Shown: positions 36,190 through 49,041, counted from the stretch's first letter. The stretch is 64,000 bases of DNA from Oryzomonas sagensis (GCF_008802355.1 NZ_VZRA01000003.1:608664-672663), one strand, 5' to 3'. The notes: generated from the sequence alone by a model not told the origin. Numbers and translations are program-made.

Positions 36190-36798
36190 TCAGACGCACC
36201 ACGATACGTCGCCTACGCCGGCCCTCAGCACCTCGGGGGTGGTGCCGGTCAACGCCACTACCGAACTGACATCCGTAGTGAGCAGGCCGCCGTCGATAAC
36301 GTAATCGAGTTGATGCCCAAATGTGTCTTCGATGACGAGCGGGTCGCCGACCGGGTCCTCCCCGGAAAGGTTGGCGCTGGTGGTTATGATCGGATTGCCC
36401 AGCGCCAGGACCACGTCCAGGCAGATACGGTTGTCCGGAATTCTGATCCCTGCCGTTTTCTGACGGGTCAAGAGCAGGTCGGGCACATCACGGGTGGCCT
36501 CCAGCACAAAGGTGTAGGGGCCGGGGAGGTAACGTTTCATGATTTTGAAGGCATTATTGCCGACCTTGGCATAACGCGCGACCTCGGACAGGCTTGAACA
36601 GATGAATGAAAACGGTTTATGCCGCTCGCGCCCCTTCATGAGGTAAATACGCTCGATCCCCTTTTTGTTGAAGATGGAGCAGCCGATACCATAGGTCGTA
36701 TCGGTGGGATAGGCGATAATGCCGCCATTTTTCAGGCAGTCCACAACACGGGCAACCCGGTGGGGCTGGGGATGTTCGGAGTCCATGGTCAGCAACAT
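36190..36798 (-). CDS. YrdC/Sua5-family protein (TsaC-like)
   Basis: A 202-residue protein of the threonylcarbamoyl-AMP synthase fold: NGGIIAYPTDTTYGIGCSIF, KGRERHKPFSFICSSL and ITTSANLSGEDPVGDPL. It may supply threonylcarbamoyl-AMP for t6A with TsaD, but the YciO branch shares these motifs and is not proven to do so. The 36798 ATG follows GAGGG at a long spacing. Confidence 0.85.
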   Translation of the reverse strand: MLLTMDSEHPQPHRVARVVDCLKNGGIIAYPTDTTYGIGCSIFNKKGIERIYLMKGRERHKPFSFICSSLSEVARYAKVGNNAFKIMKRYLPGPYTFVLEATRDVPDLLLTRQKTAGIRIPDNRICLDVVLALGNPIITTSANLSGEDPVGDPLVIEDTFGHQLDYVIDGGLLTTDVSSVVALTGTTPEVLRAGVGDVSWCV

Positions 36799-36945
36799 GT
36801 CAGTAATGGTTCCCTCGAGCCGGCAGCCGTTGCGCCGGGAATTTCATGCCGTTGTGCATGTTCTCATATTTATTGCATGATTCCGTATAAATTCAAGCTA
36901 TTTCTTGCAACGTGCCGATACGTTGTTCATATCGCCACCAGTCCA

Positions 36946-36973
36946 TTGACAGTATACTGATTATATGCATAAT
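36946..36973 (+). promoter_or_regulatory. Promoter and likely operator of the marR-efflux operon
   Basis: TTGACA (36946-36951) and CATAAT (36968-36973) are 16 bases apart. Palindromes overlap both: CAGTATACTG at 36950-36959 and TATGCATA at 36964-36971. Autorepression by the MarR protein would fit this placement (inference). Confidence 0.65.
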
Positions 36974-37009
36974 GACCATTCATCATAGATGGATGAGGGT
37001 CTCTACGCC

Positions 37010-37453
37010 ATGTACCATATTGAAAAGAGCGTTGGTTTTTTGCTGGCAAAGGCCTATCAACGGGCTTTTGCACTGTTCAGGGAGGAATTGGAGGAATTTG
37101 ACCTGACGCCTCCCCAATACGCCATCCTGGCCTTCCTCTGGCAGCAGGACGGGTTGACCCAAGTGGAATTGTCCGAAAAAAGCCAGGTGGACCGCACCAC
37201 CCTGGGGGGCTTGATCGACCGCCTGGAAAAATACGGTCTGGTTGAGCGGCACCCCCACCCCCATGACCGGCGGGCGCATCAGATCAAGCTCACCCCCCGG
37301 GGGAGATCACTTGAATCGCAGTTGCGGGAATGTTCGAAAAATGCCCTGGCGAAACTCACCAGCGGCTTGAGCAAAAAAGATGTTGCCGAACTTGGACGCC
37401 TATTGGAAATCCTTCGCGGAGAAACGAGGATATATGAGAAACCTACTTTTTAG
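37010..37453 (+). CDS. MarR-family transcriptional regulator
   Basis: A 147-residue winged-helix regulator: LTPPQYAILAFLWQQDGLTQVELSEKSQVDRTTLGGLIDRLEKYGLVER is the DNA-binding core and HPHPHDRRAHQIKLT the wing. It starts MYHIEKSVGF after GAGGG; an ATG seven codons upstream is less likely. The tolC-type gene starts inside its 3' end. It probably represses the downstream efflux genes until a phenolic or hydrophobic ligand binds. Confidence 0.9.
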   Translation: MYHIEKSVGFLLAKAYQRAFALFREELEEFDLTPPQYAILAFLWQQDGLTQVELSEKSQVDRTTLGGLIDRLEKYGLVERHPHPHDRRAHQIKLTPRGRSLESQLRECSKNALAKLTSGLSKKDVAELGRLLEILRGETRIYEKPTF

Positions 37454-38708
37454 CCTCCTCACGGGCGGCATGCTTCTGATCGGCACCCCGTCCTGGGCGG
37501 CGCCGCTCACCTTGCAGGAATGCCTGGAGCGGGCCAGACAGCACAATCCCACCCTCAAGGCAGCGGCCTGGGCTCCCCGGATAGCCGAACAGGACATTCG
37601 CCAGACATCGGCGGCAAACTATCCCCGCATCGATGCCCAGGCCGGTTATACCATGCAACAGGCCGCCCAGGGCGCAAAAATCGGCGTCGTTGCAGCCGAA
37701 ACCCAACAGGCGGACTACGCCTCTGCCGGGCTCTCCGCCACCTACACCATCTACGACTTCGGCCGCCGGGACGCTAGGCAACGGATGAGCGCGGCACTTG
37801 CCGACTCCTCCGTCCAGTCCTTTGAAGCCCGCCGCACGGACGTAGCCTTGCAGGTGATCGAAGCCTACTTCTCCATCCTGGAAACCCGCAAGCTGATCGC
37901 AGCGGCCGCGGACGAGGTCGCCCAGGTGGAAGAGCACCGCCGCGTGGCCCAGGCACTGTTCGAGGAGGGGACCGTTACCCGCAACGATGTGCTACAGGCC
38001 GAGGTACGCCTGTCTGCGGCCAAGCAGAAGCTTCTGACCATGAAGAACCGCTTGGAAAACAACTGGCTCCAACTCAATTATCTGACCGATTCCCAACCCG
38101 GGTTTCGCGCGGAACTGGATGAGGCGGTATCCCTGTCGAGCGGCGCGGCGACGCCGGTGGACGAAGGCGACGCACTCTCCCGACGTCACGATGTCCTGGC
38201 CCTGCGCCACGGCGTGGCAGCCAGCGATATGGAGGTGCGCGAAAGCAAGGCCGCATTCTACCCGGAACTCTACACCCAGGCCGCCCTCAACTACGTGCAA
38301 AACGACAAGGCGCTGGAACAGACCATCATGGCGGCAACCATCGGCGTCAAGGTCAACCTGTTCGACGGCTTCGCCTCCACCGCAAACAGGGAACGGGCCG
38401 TGCGCAACCGTTCCAGAAACCAGGACGCCCTGCGTCAAGCGGAATCCCAGGCGCATCTGGAGATCGACACCTCCCGCAACGACGTCAACGTGGCCAGGGA
38501 ACGGATCGGCGTGGCCCAAACCGCCATCCGTCAGAGCGAGGAAAACCTGCGTATCAACAGGGAGCGGTATCGGGAGCGGGTCGGCACGGCAACGGAAGTG
38601 CTGGATGCCCAGACCCTGGTCACCCAGGCCAAGACCGATTATTACAGTGCGCTGTACGACTACCAGGTTTCCCAGGCCCGCCTGAAACGCGCCGTGGGAG
38701 AGCTATAA
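37434..38708 (+). CDS. TolC-family outer-membrane efflux protein
   Basis: A 424-residue exported protein with a signal peptide cleaved near WAAP (residue 22-23) and the two repeated helical halves of TolC (LTLQECLERARQHNPTLKAA; RTDVALQVIEAYFSILETRKLI; later TATEVLDAQTLVTQAKTDYYSALYDY). It forms the outer-membrane duct for the EmrAB-type pump encoded next. The ATG at 37434 overlaps marR by 20 bp. Confidence 0.93.
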   Translation: MRNLLFSLLTGGMLLIGTPSWAAPLTLQECLERARQHNPTLKAAAWAPRIAEQDIRQTSAANYPRIDAQAGYTMQQAAQGAKIGVVAAETQQADYASAGLSATYTIYDFGRRDARQRMSAALADSSVQSFEARRTDVALQVIEAYFSILETRKLIAAAADEVAQVEEHRRVAQALFEEGTVTRNDVLQAEVRLSAAKQKLLTMKNRLENNWLQLNYLTDSQPGFRAELDEAVSLSSGAATPVDEGDALSRRHDVLALRHGVAASDMEVRESKAAFYPELYTQAALNYVQNDKALEQTIMAATIGVKVNLFDGFASTANRERAVRNRSRNQDALRQAESQAHLEIDTSRNDVNVARERIGVAQTAIRQSEENLRINRERYRERVGTATEVLDAQTLVTQAKTDYYSALYDYQVSQARLKRAVGEL

Positions 38709-38733
38709 ACCAATTACGCCAGCGGAGGAAGTA

Positions 38734-39876
38734 ATGGCAGACGATACGATTGCAGCAACGAGCGAGGAAACTTCAACCGGCGCCACCCCGCCCCCGCCCG
38801 ACACGGCGGCACCGGGGACGGAGGAGGCCAAACAGGGCATCAGCAAGCGCCGCAAGGCGTTTATCATCCTCCTGATCATCTTCATCGCCGGGGGATGGTT
38901 CGGCCTGAAATGGCTGATCAGGAGCAAGACCCACATCGAGACCGACAACGCCTTCGTCGAGGCCCGCATCGTCCCGGTTTCCGCCAAGGTTTCCGGCACC
39001 GTGACGCGCGTGCTGGTGAACGACAACCAGTTGGTCAAACAGGGGGACCTGCTGGTAGAGCTCGACGACCGGGATTACCGGGTGAAAGTCGCCCAGACCG
39101 AGGCGGGCGTCGGCATGGCGGAAAACGAAACCGGCGGAGAATACCTGAAGGTCGAAGGAGCGCGGGCAAGCCTCCAGTCGGCCCGGGCCACCTACGACCA
39201 GGCGGTGCTGGACCTGACCCGCGGCGAAGCTCTCTTCAGCCGCGAGGTGATCCCCAAGGAACAACTCGACCGCCTCAGAACCGCCAAGCGGGTCGCCGAC
39301 TCCAAGCAGAAGGAAGCGGCCGAAGCCCTCAAACGCGCCCAGGCCGAGGCGGGGCTGTCCAACCGGGACGGCAACAAGGCGCGAATAGCCCAACGCAAGG
39401 CGCAAATGGATGAAGCCAAACTGCAGCTCTCCTACACCAAGGTCCTTGCGCCCCGGGATGGCTATATAACGCGCAAGTCCATCGAGCCGGGCACCAACAT
39501 CCAGGCGGGGCAGTCCCTGATGGCACTGGTGCCGTTGCAGGACGCCTGGATTACGGCCAACTACAAGGAAAGCCAGTTGACCTATATCAAGCCCGGCCAA
39601 AAGGTTGAATTCACGGTGGACACCTATCCGGGCCGGACCTTCAGCGGCAGCGTGGACAGCATCATGGCCGGGACCGGCGCGGCGTTTTCCCTGCTCCCCC
39701 CGGAGAACGCCACCGGCAACTACGTCAAGGTTGTCCAGCGGATTCCGGTAAAGATCACCATTGACAACAGTTCTGACCCGGAGCACCTCCTGCGGGTGGG
39801 CATGAGCGTCATCCCCACGGTGCTGGTGGGGCGGAGCACCGCCGATATCCTCAAAGACCTGAACCCGTTTAATTGA
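38734..39876 (+). CDS. HlyD/EmrA-type membrane fusion protein
   Basis: A 380-residue periplasmic adaptor. A Pro-rich cytoplasmic start is followed by a TM helix (about 48-68), a lipoyl half (IETDNAFVEARIVPVSAKVSGTV), a helical hairpin (about 130-225), the second lipoyl half (TKVLAPRDGYITRKSIEPGTNIQ) and a beta-barrel domain. It bridges the MFS pump and the TolC-like duct. Confidence 0.94.
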   Translation: MADDTIAATSEETSTGATPPPPDTAAPGTEEAKQGISKRRKAFIILLIIFIAGGWFGLKWLIRSKTHIETDNAFVEARIVPVSAKVSGTVTRVLVNDNQLVKQGDLLVELDDRDYRVKVAQTEAGVGMAENETGGEYLKVEGARASLQSARATYDQAVLDLTRGEALFSREVIPKEQLDRLRTAKRVADSKQKEAAEALKRAQAEAGLSNRDGNKARIAQRKAQMDEAKLQLSYTKVLAPRDGYITRKSIEPGTNIQAGQSLMALVPLQDAWITANYKESQLTYIKPGQKVEFTVDTYPGRTFSGSVDSIMAGTGAAFSLLPPENATGNYVKVVQRIPVKITIDNSSDPEHLLRVGMSVIPTVLVGRSTADILKDLNPFN

Positions 39877-39916
39877 ACCCCGGGGGCGATCCGCTATCGC
39901 CCCGCCCCAAGGCGCC

Positions 39917-41479
39917 ATGTCCACATCCGAAGACAAAAACATCAATAAATGGCTGATCACCATCACGGTCATGCTCCCCACCATCATGGAGATCATCGAC
40001 ACCTCGGTGGCCAACGTGGCCCTGCCCCACATGCAGGGGAGCCTCAACGCCGGCACCGACGAGGTCACCTGGGTGCTGACCTCCTATCTGGTCAGCAATG
40101 CCGTGGTGCTTCCCATGACCGGCTGGCTGGCGCGGGTCTTCGGGCGAAAGCGCTTCCTCATGACCTGCATCGCGTTGTTCACCCTGGCCTCGCTTTTGTG
40201 CGGCTCGGCCCCCAACCTGGCCTCGCTGATCTTCTTCCGGGTGTTGCAGGGCGCCGCCGGAGGCGCGCTGATCCCCATCAGCCAGGCCATCATGATGGAG
40301 ACCTTCCCGCCGAACCAGCGGGGCATGGCCATGGCCATCTTCGGCATCGGGGCCATGACCGGCCCGATCGTCGGCCCGGCGCTGGGGGGGTGGATCACCG
40401 ACAACCTCAACTGGCGCTGGATCTTCTACATCAACCTGCCCGTGGGCATCGTCGCCTTCATCATGTGCGCCTTCTTCATCTACGACCCGGCCTATCTCAA
40501 ACGCGGCAGAGAACGAATCGCCATCGACTACTGGGGGCTGTTCCTGCTCACCGCCAGCATGGGATCACTCCAGGTGGTGCTGGACAAGGGGCAGCAGGAC
40601 GACTGGTTCAGTTCGCGGTTCATCATCACCTTCAGCGTGATCACCGTCATCTCGCTCATAGCGCTGATCTGGGTGGAGTTGACCCACGAGCATCCCATCA
40701 TCAACCTGCGCCTGTTCAAAAACGTCTCTTTTTCGGCCGGCAACTTCATCATGTTCGTGGTCGGTTTCTGCCTGTACAGTTCGATCATGCTGATTCCGCT
40801 CTTCCTGCAAACCCTGATGGGGTATTCGGCCACCGACGCCGGCATGGTCATGGCCCCCGGCGGCGTGGCCACCCTCCTGACCATGCCCTTTGTGGGCGCA
40901 GCCATGACCAAGCGTGACGGCCGCAAGATCGTCTTTTTCGGCCTTTTAATCGGCGCCGCCTCCATGTTCATCATGCAGGGTCTCAATCTCCAAGGGGCGT
41001 TCTGGAACTATACCTGGCCGCGCATCGTGCTGGGGTTCGGCCTGGCCATGATCTTCGTGCCCTTGACCACCGTTACCCTGGCCACCATCCCCAAGCCGGA
41101 GATGGGCAACGCCACCGGCATGTTCAACCTGCTGCGCAACATCGGCGGCAGCGTCGGCATCGCCATGGCCACCACCCTCCTGGCACGTCTGGAACAGTTC
41201 TACCAGAACAACCTGGTCGCCCATATCTCGCCCTATAATCCGGCCTGGCAGATGCGTTTCGAGGGGCTGAAGCACGCCCTGGTCGCCAGGGGCATCGCCG
41301 TGACCCAGGCCGACCGGACGGCCCTGGGCATGATGTACGGTGCCCTGCGCAAGCAGGCCGGCGCCCTGGCCTTCAACCGTATCTTCTTCATCATCGGCTT
41401 GACCTTTCTGGCCATCCTCCCGCTGCTGCTCCTCCTGAAACGGACCTCGCATCAGGAGGGGGGAGGCATGGGGCATTAA
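39917..41479 (+). CDS. DHA2-family drug efflux MFS transporter (EmrB-like)
   Basis: A 520-residue proton-driven exporter with about 14 TM helices. Typical DHA2 motifs: IMEIIDTSVANVALPHMQGSL in TM1, TGWLARVFGRKRFL (motif A), RVLQGAAGGALIPISQAIM (motif B) and GPALGGWITDNLNWRWIFYINLPVG (motif C and beyond). Downstream lie an inverted repeat and a methyltransferase gene. Substrate unknown. Confidence 0.95.
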   Translation: MSTSEDKNINKWLITITVMLPTIMEIIDTSVANVALPHMQGSLNAGTDEVTWVLTSYLVSNAVVLPMTGWLARVFGRKRFLMTCIALFTLASLLCGSAPNLASLIFFRVLQGAAGGALIPISQAIMMETFPPNQRGMAMAIFGIGAMTGPIVGPALGGWITDNLNWRWIFYINLPVGIVAFIMCAFFIYDPAYLKRGRERIAIDYWGLFLLTASMGSLQVVLDKGQQDDWFSSRFIITFSVITVISLIALIWVELTHEHPIINLRLFKNVSFSAGNFIMFVVGFCLYSSIMLIPLFLQTLMGYSATDAGMVMAPGGVATLLTMPFVGAAMTKRDGRKIVFFGLLIGAASMFIMQGLNLQGAFWNYTWPRIVLGFGLAMIFVPLTTVTLATIPKPEMGNATGMFNLLRNIGGSVGIAMATTLLARLEQFYQNNLVAHISPYNPAWQMRFEGLKHALVARGIAVTQADRTALGMMYGALRKQAGALAFNRIFFIIGLTFLAILPLLLLLKRTSHQEGGGMGH

Positions 41480-41494
41480 TCCTAGAAAAAGCAG

Positions 41495-41640
41495 TTCACC
41501 ACAAAGACACAAAGGACACAAATAATAATTTCAGTTAGTTATATGACAATCCCATAATTGGCTGGACTCACCTTTTGGGTGGACACCTTTTCGCCGCTAA
41601 CTCTTTGAATCCTTCGTGATCTTTGTGCCTTTGTGGTGAA
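41495..41640. repeat. Long imperfect inverted repeat, CACAGAG family, copy B
   Basis: The left arm (41495-41522) starts TTCACCACAAAGACACAAAG and the right arm (41611-41640), reverse complemented, starts TTCACCACAAAGGCACAAAG. The interior does not match other copies. It lies between emrB-like and methyltransferase genes, both rightward. Confidence 0.75.
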
Positions 41641-41687
41641 TAACTGCCGTCTTTAGGTTAATTCTACTTGCGAAAGGAGAACATCAC

Positions 41688-42671
41688 ATGACCCTGCCGG
41701 AACTGCTGCAACTCTCGGGAAGCTACTGGAGCACCTGCACGCTGCACGCCGGTGTCAAACTGGATGTTTTCACCCATCTGGCCGGCCGTCCCCTGACCGT
41801 CTCCCAACTGGCGCGGCTCATTGCCGCCGATGAGCGCGGCCTTGACATGCTGCTGAATGCACTTACCGCCATGGACCTGCTCGCCAAGGAGGAGGAGATG
41901 TTCCGTGCCACCCCCTTCAGCGCCGCATACCTCTCCACAACATCCGACACCTACATGGGGCATATCATCATGCACCATCACCACTTGGTGGAGGGATGGA
42001 GCCGCCTGGACGAGGCGGTAAAAAACGGCGCCCCGGTCCGCAGGCGTTCGTCCCACGAGGCCGGTGCCGCGGAACGGGAGAGTTTTTTGCTGGGCATGTT
42101 CAACCTCGCCTCCCTGCTGGCCCCCAAGGTAGCGGCGCAGATCGACCTGAGCGGCCGCCGCAGGATGCTCGACTTGGCGGGCGGGCCGGGCACCTATGCC
42201 ATCCATTTCTGCACACGGAATCCCGACCTGACCGCGGTTGTCTTCGACCTGCCCACCACCCGCCCTTTTGCCGAACAGACGGTGGACCGCTTCGGTCTCT
42301 CCGGGCGCATCGCCTTCAGCGCCGGCGATATCACCACGGACGACATCGGCACCGGCTATGACGTGGTATGGGTTTCACACCTGTTGCACAGCGAAGGGCC
42401 CGCAGCCTGCGCGGCGATCGTCGCCAAGGCCGCCGCCGCACTGAATGACGGGGGCCTGCTGCTGATCCAGGAATTTATACTGGACGACACCCGGGCAGCC
42501 CCGCTCCACCCTGCCCTGTTCTCGCTCAACATGCTGGTGGGGACGCCGGCCGGGAAATCCTATGCCCAGGGAGAGTTGCAGGACATGATGAAAGCTGCCG
42601 GCCTCAGGGATACGCGACGCCTGGAGATCGAGCTTCCCAATGGTGCGGGGATCATGGCGGGAACACGTTAG
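41688..42671 (+). CDS. SAM-dependent O-methyltransferase
   Basis: A 327-residue enzyme with an N-terminal winged-helix dimerisation domain (about 10-85) and a class I methyltransferase fold: SAM motif LDLAGGPGTY (161-170), and VFDLPTT for the ribose-binding acidic residue. It resembles the hydroxyneurosporene/acetylserotonin-type O-methyltransferases. AAGGAG precedes the ATG. Substrate unknown; co-direction with efflux genes may hint at modifying an exported compound. Confidence 0.85.
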   Translation: MTLPELLQLSGSYWSTCTLHAGVKLDVFTHLAGRPLTVSQLARLIAADERGLDMLLNALTAMDLLAKEEEMFRATPFSAAYLSTTSDTYMGHIIMHHHHLVEGWSRLDEAVKNGAPVRRRSSHEAGAAERESFLLGMFNLASLLAPKVAAQIDLSGRRRMLDLAGGPGTYAIHFCTRNPDLTAVVFDLPTTRPFAEQTVDRFGLSGRIAFSAGDITTDDIGTGYDVVWVSHLLHSEGPAACAAIVAKAAAALNDGGLLLIQEFILDDTRAAPLHPALFSLNMLVGTPAGKSYAQGELQDMMKAAGLRDTRRLEIELPNGAGIMAGTR

Positions 42672-42718
42672 GGCCCCGTACGGTTAGCCGTGGGACACGG
42701 GACAATGATTGGACAAAA

Positions 42719-42758
42719 ATATAAAAGGCCCGGTACAAACGCACCGGGCCTTTTATAT
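42719..42758. terminator. Bidirectional terminator between methyltransferase and korC genes
   Basis: Perfect 16-bp arms (42719-42734, 42743-42758) with GGCCCGGT/ACCGGGCC cores, an 8-base loop, and AAAA/TTTT at the outer ends. Both convergent genes can terminate here. Confidence 0.92.
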
Positions 42759-42782
42759 CGTGGGACTGCTCACGCGTTGGCT

Positions 42783-43328
42783 TTAGATCTTGGCGGCCAG
42801 CGCCTTTTCATAGCCCATGCTGAAAGCCTTTTTGTTCAGTTCCAGGAACGCCTCGGGGACGCTGGAGAGTACGGCCTTCTCCGCGTTTTCCCGGCTTACC
42901 TGGCCGGTCAGGGCGACCATGGCGCCCAGGGCCACGATATTGGCGACGATCTCGCGACCCACCTCGTTCTTGGCGGTATTGATGATCGGAAAGGCCACGG
43001 TCTTGAAATTGCCTTTGGGCAGCGTCGTGACCAGGTCGGAGTCAACCAGCAGGACCCCCCCGTCCTTGAGGTCATGGGAGTACTTGTTACAGGCTTCCTG
43101 GGTCATGGCCAGGAGCGCATCGCACTCGGTAACCTTGGGGTAGTCGATCGGCCCGTCGGAGATGATGACCTCCGACTTGGATGCGCCGCCGCGGGCCTCA
43201 GGGCCGTAACTCTGGGACTGGACGGCCTGTTTCCCTTCATAGATGGAGGCGGCTTTTGCCATAATAATCCCGGCGGTGATCAGACCCTGTCCGCCTGCGC
43301 CGGAAAACCTGAGTTCATATCTGGACAT
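42783..43328 (-). CDS. korC: 2-oxoglutarate:ferredoxin oxidoreductase gamma subunit
   Basis: A 181-residue subunit of the ferredoxin-reducing 2-oxoglutarate oxidoreductase of the TCA cycle. FSGAGGQGLITAGIIMAKA and SYGPEARGGASKSEVI are the family motifs. It is last in the korD-A-B-C run. Confidence 0.94.
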   Translation of the reverse strand: MSRYELRFSGAGGQGLITAGIIMAKAASIYEGKQAVQSQSYGPEARGGASKSEVIISDGPIDYPKVTECDALLAMTQEACNKYSHDLKDGGVLLVDSDLVTTLPKGNFKTVAFPIINTAKNEVGREIVANIVALGAMVALTGQVSRENAEKAVLSSVPEAFLELNKKAFSMGYEKALAAKI

Positions 43329-43355
43329 TCTCTATCGCTCCTTTTCCTGTAATGA

Positions 43356-44171
43356 TTACTTGGCCTGGGCGCGCTCGATCACCTTGGCATACTCGGTGGT
43401 GTACTCCGGCTTTTCCTCCTTGTAGAGGACACCGGTCAGGACCTTGCCCTGCAACTGCTCGGCAGTCATCTTTTCGGCGGCCTTGACCGGGACGGCGGTT
43501 TCCTTGAGATGGTTCATCATCTCGATGACCGATTTGAACTTGTTGCGGCGACCGTAGGTGGTCGGGCAGTCGTCCAGAATCTCCACTACGGAGAAGCCTT
43601 TGTGCTGAATGGCTTCAGCGATGAGCTTATCGATCTGCGTAGCGTGGTAGGCGGTGCCGCGGGCCACGAAAGTTGCGCCGGCGCCGATGGCCAGTTTGGC
43701 GATATCGAAGGGGGGATCAGGGTTGCCGTAGGGGGTCGTGGATGCCTTGGCGCCGGTCGGCGTGGCAGGGGAGAACTGGCCGCCGGTCATGCCGTAGATC
43801 TTGTTGTTGAGGATGATGTAGGTCATGTCGATATTGCGGCGGCAGGCGTGGATGAAATGGTTGCCGCCGATGGCGGTGCCGTCGCCGTCGCCGCCCACCA
43901 GGATTACATTCATCTCCGGTTTGGCCAACTTGACGCCGGTGGCGAAAGCTGCGGCGCGGCCGTGGGCGGTATGCAGGGTGCAGCAGTCCATATAGCCGGG
44001 AAGACGGGATGCACAGCCGATGCCTGAGACAATGGCGGTGTTTTTGGTATCCAGTTGCAACGAATCAATCGCCCGGATGAGCCCCTTCATGACGATGCCG
44101 TGGCCGCAGCCGGGACACCAGATGTGGGGCAGTTTGCCGGGACGAATATACTTATCGTAATCAAAAGCCAT
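43356..44171 (-). CDS. korB: 2-oxoglutarate:ferredoxin oxidoreductase beta subunit
   Basis: A 271-residue thiamine diphosphate-binding subunit. CPGCGHGIVMKGL near the N-terminus, GIGCASRLPGYMD and the TPP/Mg motif GGDGDGTAIGGNHFIHA are visible. It lies 2 bp after korA. Confidence 0.95.
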   Translation of the reverse strand: MAFDYDKYIRPGKLPHIWCPGCGHGIVMKGLIRAIDSLQLDTKNTAIVSGIGCASRLPGYMDCCTLHTAHGRAAAFATGVKLAKPEMNVILVGGDGDGTAIGGNHFIHACRRNIDMTYIILNNKIYGMTGGQFSPATPTGAKASTTPYGNPDPPFDIAKLAIGAGATFVARGTAYHATQIDKLIAEAIQHKGFSVVEILDDCPTTYGRRNKFKSVIEMMNHLKETAVPVKAAEKMTAEQLQGKVLTGVLYKEEKPEYTTEYAKVIERAQAK

Positions 44172-44173
44172 GG

Positions 44174-45307
44174 TTATTTAACCTCCTTGATCTTCGCGAC
44201 AATCTGATCGGGATTGATCGGCTCACCGTCAACGCGGAAGATGCCGAGGACCGGAACCTTACCCTGGGCGCATCGTTCGACCTCTCCGGTGCACATGCCC
44301 AGGTTCATCTCCGGGGTTACGAAACCCTTGACCTTGCCGGCCAGGGCCTTGAGCTGCTTGTCCGGAAACGGCCAGAAGGTCTTGATGCGGAACATGCCGG
44401 CCTTGATACCCTGCTCGCGGGCCGCATTGACGGCATAGCGGGCGGAGCGGGAGGTGGAGCCGTAGGCGATGACCGCGACTTCGGCGTCATCCAGCAGATA
44501 TTCCTCGAAGGTGACGATATCGTCCACGTTGGCGTTAACCTTGCGGACCTGACGTTCCTCTTCGGCCTGGACAATCTCGGCCTTGGTAGTGGGGAAACCG
44601 TCCTGCATCTTGTTGAGGCCGGTGACATGGAATTTGTAGCCGGTGCCGTACGAGGCCAGGGGCGGCACATCGCCGAAGCTGGTGTCGTAGGGCTTGTACT
44701 GCTCGGGGGGGACGGTCGGCGCCTTGCGGGGCACAACCTCGATCTCGCCCGGCTCGGGGAAGACGATACGCTCACGCATATGGGCCACGATCTCGTCCGG
44801 CATGACCATGACCGGTGTGCGGTACTTTTCGGAGAGGTTGAAGGCGCGAATGATCTCTTCGTAGGTCTCCTGCACCGAGGCCGGCACCAGCAAGATTGCC
44901 GGGTGATCGCCATGGGTGCCCCACTTGGCGGACATCACGTCCGACTGGCTCGGTCCGGTGGGCATACCGGTGGAGGGGCCGCCACGCATGACGTTGTAGA
45001 TAACGCAGGGAATCTCGGCGATGCATCCGTAGCCGATCAATTCCTGCTTGAGGGAAAGACCGGGGCCGGAGGTGGCGGTCAGAACCTTGGAACCGGCCAG
45101 GGAGGCGCCCAGGACGGCCGCCATGGCGCCGATCTCATCCTCCATCTGGATAAATTTGCCGCCCAGCTTGGGAAGTTCCAAGGAACAGACTTCCGCGACC
45201 TCTGTCGAGGGTGTGATCGGGTATCCGGCGAAAAAGTTGCAGCCGGCGTAGATGGCGCCGTGGGCTGCGGCCTCGTTACCCTGAAGAAACGCTACTTTTT
45301 TTGCCAC
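44174..45307 (-). CDS. korA: 2-oxoglutarate:ferredoxin oxidoreductase alpha subunit
   Basis: A 377-residue subunit with the pyrimidine-binding opening LQGNEAAAHGAIYAGCNFFAGYPITPSTEV and TSGPGLSLKQELIGY. The start codon is a GTG at 45307 behind GGGAGG. Together with korB, korC and the ferredoxin it makes succinyl-CoA while reducing ferredoxin. Confidence 0.95.
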   Translation of the reverse strand: MAKKVAFLQGNEAAAHGAIYAGCNFFAGYPITPSTEVAEVCSLELPKLGGKFIQMEDEIGAMAAVLGASLAGSKVLTATSGPGLSLKQELIGYGCIAEIPCVIYNVMRGGPSTGMPTGPSQSDVMSAKWGTHGDHPAILLVPASVQETYEEIIRAFNLSEKYRTPVMVMPDEIVAHMRERIVFPEPGEIEVVPRKAPTVPPEQYKPYDTSFGDVPPLASYGTGYKFHVTGLNKMQDGFPTTKAEIVQAEEERQVRKVNANVDDIVTFEEYLLDDAEVAVIAYGSTSRSARYAVNAAREQGIKAGMFRIKTFWPFPDKQLKALAGKVKGFVTPEMNLGMCTGEVERCAQGKVPVLGIFRVDGEPINPDQIVAKIKEVK

Positions 45308-45327
45308 TGTTCATTCCTCCCGTAAAA

Positions 45328-45525
45328 TTAGTCAGTTATAACTTTTATTGCGAAATCGGGGCACCTCAGTTCGCACTGCATGCATTTGATGCAGGCTTCC
45401 AGGTTCTTGACGGAGGCGACAAAGCCCTTCATCTCAAGAACCTTGGTGGGGCAGAATTCCACACAGATGTGGCACCCCTTGCAGTACTTTTCGATAATCT
45501 CGATCTTTGGCAGTGTTTTTTCCAT
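45328..45525 (-). CDS. korD: 2-oxoglutarate:ferredoxin oxidoreductase ferredoxin-like subunit
   Basis: A 65-residue protein with two 4Fe-4S motifs: C15-C18-C21-C25 and C45-C48-C51-C55. It carries electrons from the KorAB core. AAGGAGT precedes the ATG. A terminator-like hairpin lies between it and mdh. Confidence 0.94.
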   Translation of the reverse strand: MEKTLPKIEIIEKYCKGCHICVEFCPTKVLEMKGFVASVKNLEACIKCMQCELRCPDFAIKVITD

Positions 45526-45580
45526 CTGGAAAGACTCCTTTATTCCGTAGTAAATAGTGTGAAATATCAGGCCAAATGTG

Positions 45581-45610
45581 GCAAAAGAAGGGCGCTAGCC
45601 CTTCTTTTGC
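45581..45610 (-). terminator. Hairpin between mdh and korD
   Basis: Perfect 13-bp arms GCAAAAGAAGGGC and GCCCTTCTTTTGC around a 4-base loop. The U-rich 3' arm suggests at least partial termination of mdh transcripts before kor, or an attenuator setting the ratio of mdh to kor. Confidence 0.8.
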
Positions 45611-45644
45611 ATTTCCAAACAAGAGCCTGACTCGCTTCCGAGAA

Positions 45645-48882
<3,238 letters not shown>

Positions 48883-49041
48883 TTAGTTTTTTTATCGTTA
48901 CCGGAAACATGCGCATACGGTGCGGACCAGGTACCGTTTTCCCCCTGGACGATAGTCGACGGTTTACGGCAACCGTATCCACCAAAACAGGCAAACAAAC
49001 CATAACTTATTGTTATTGCAATACTTAATACGGAACACTAA

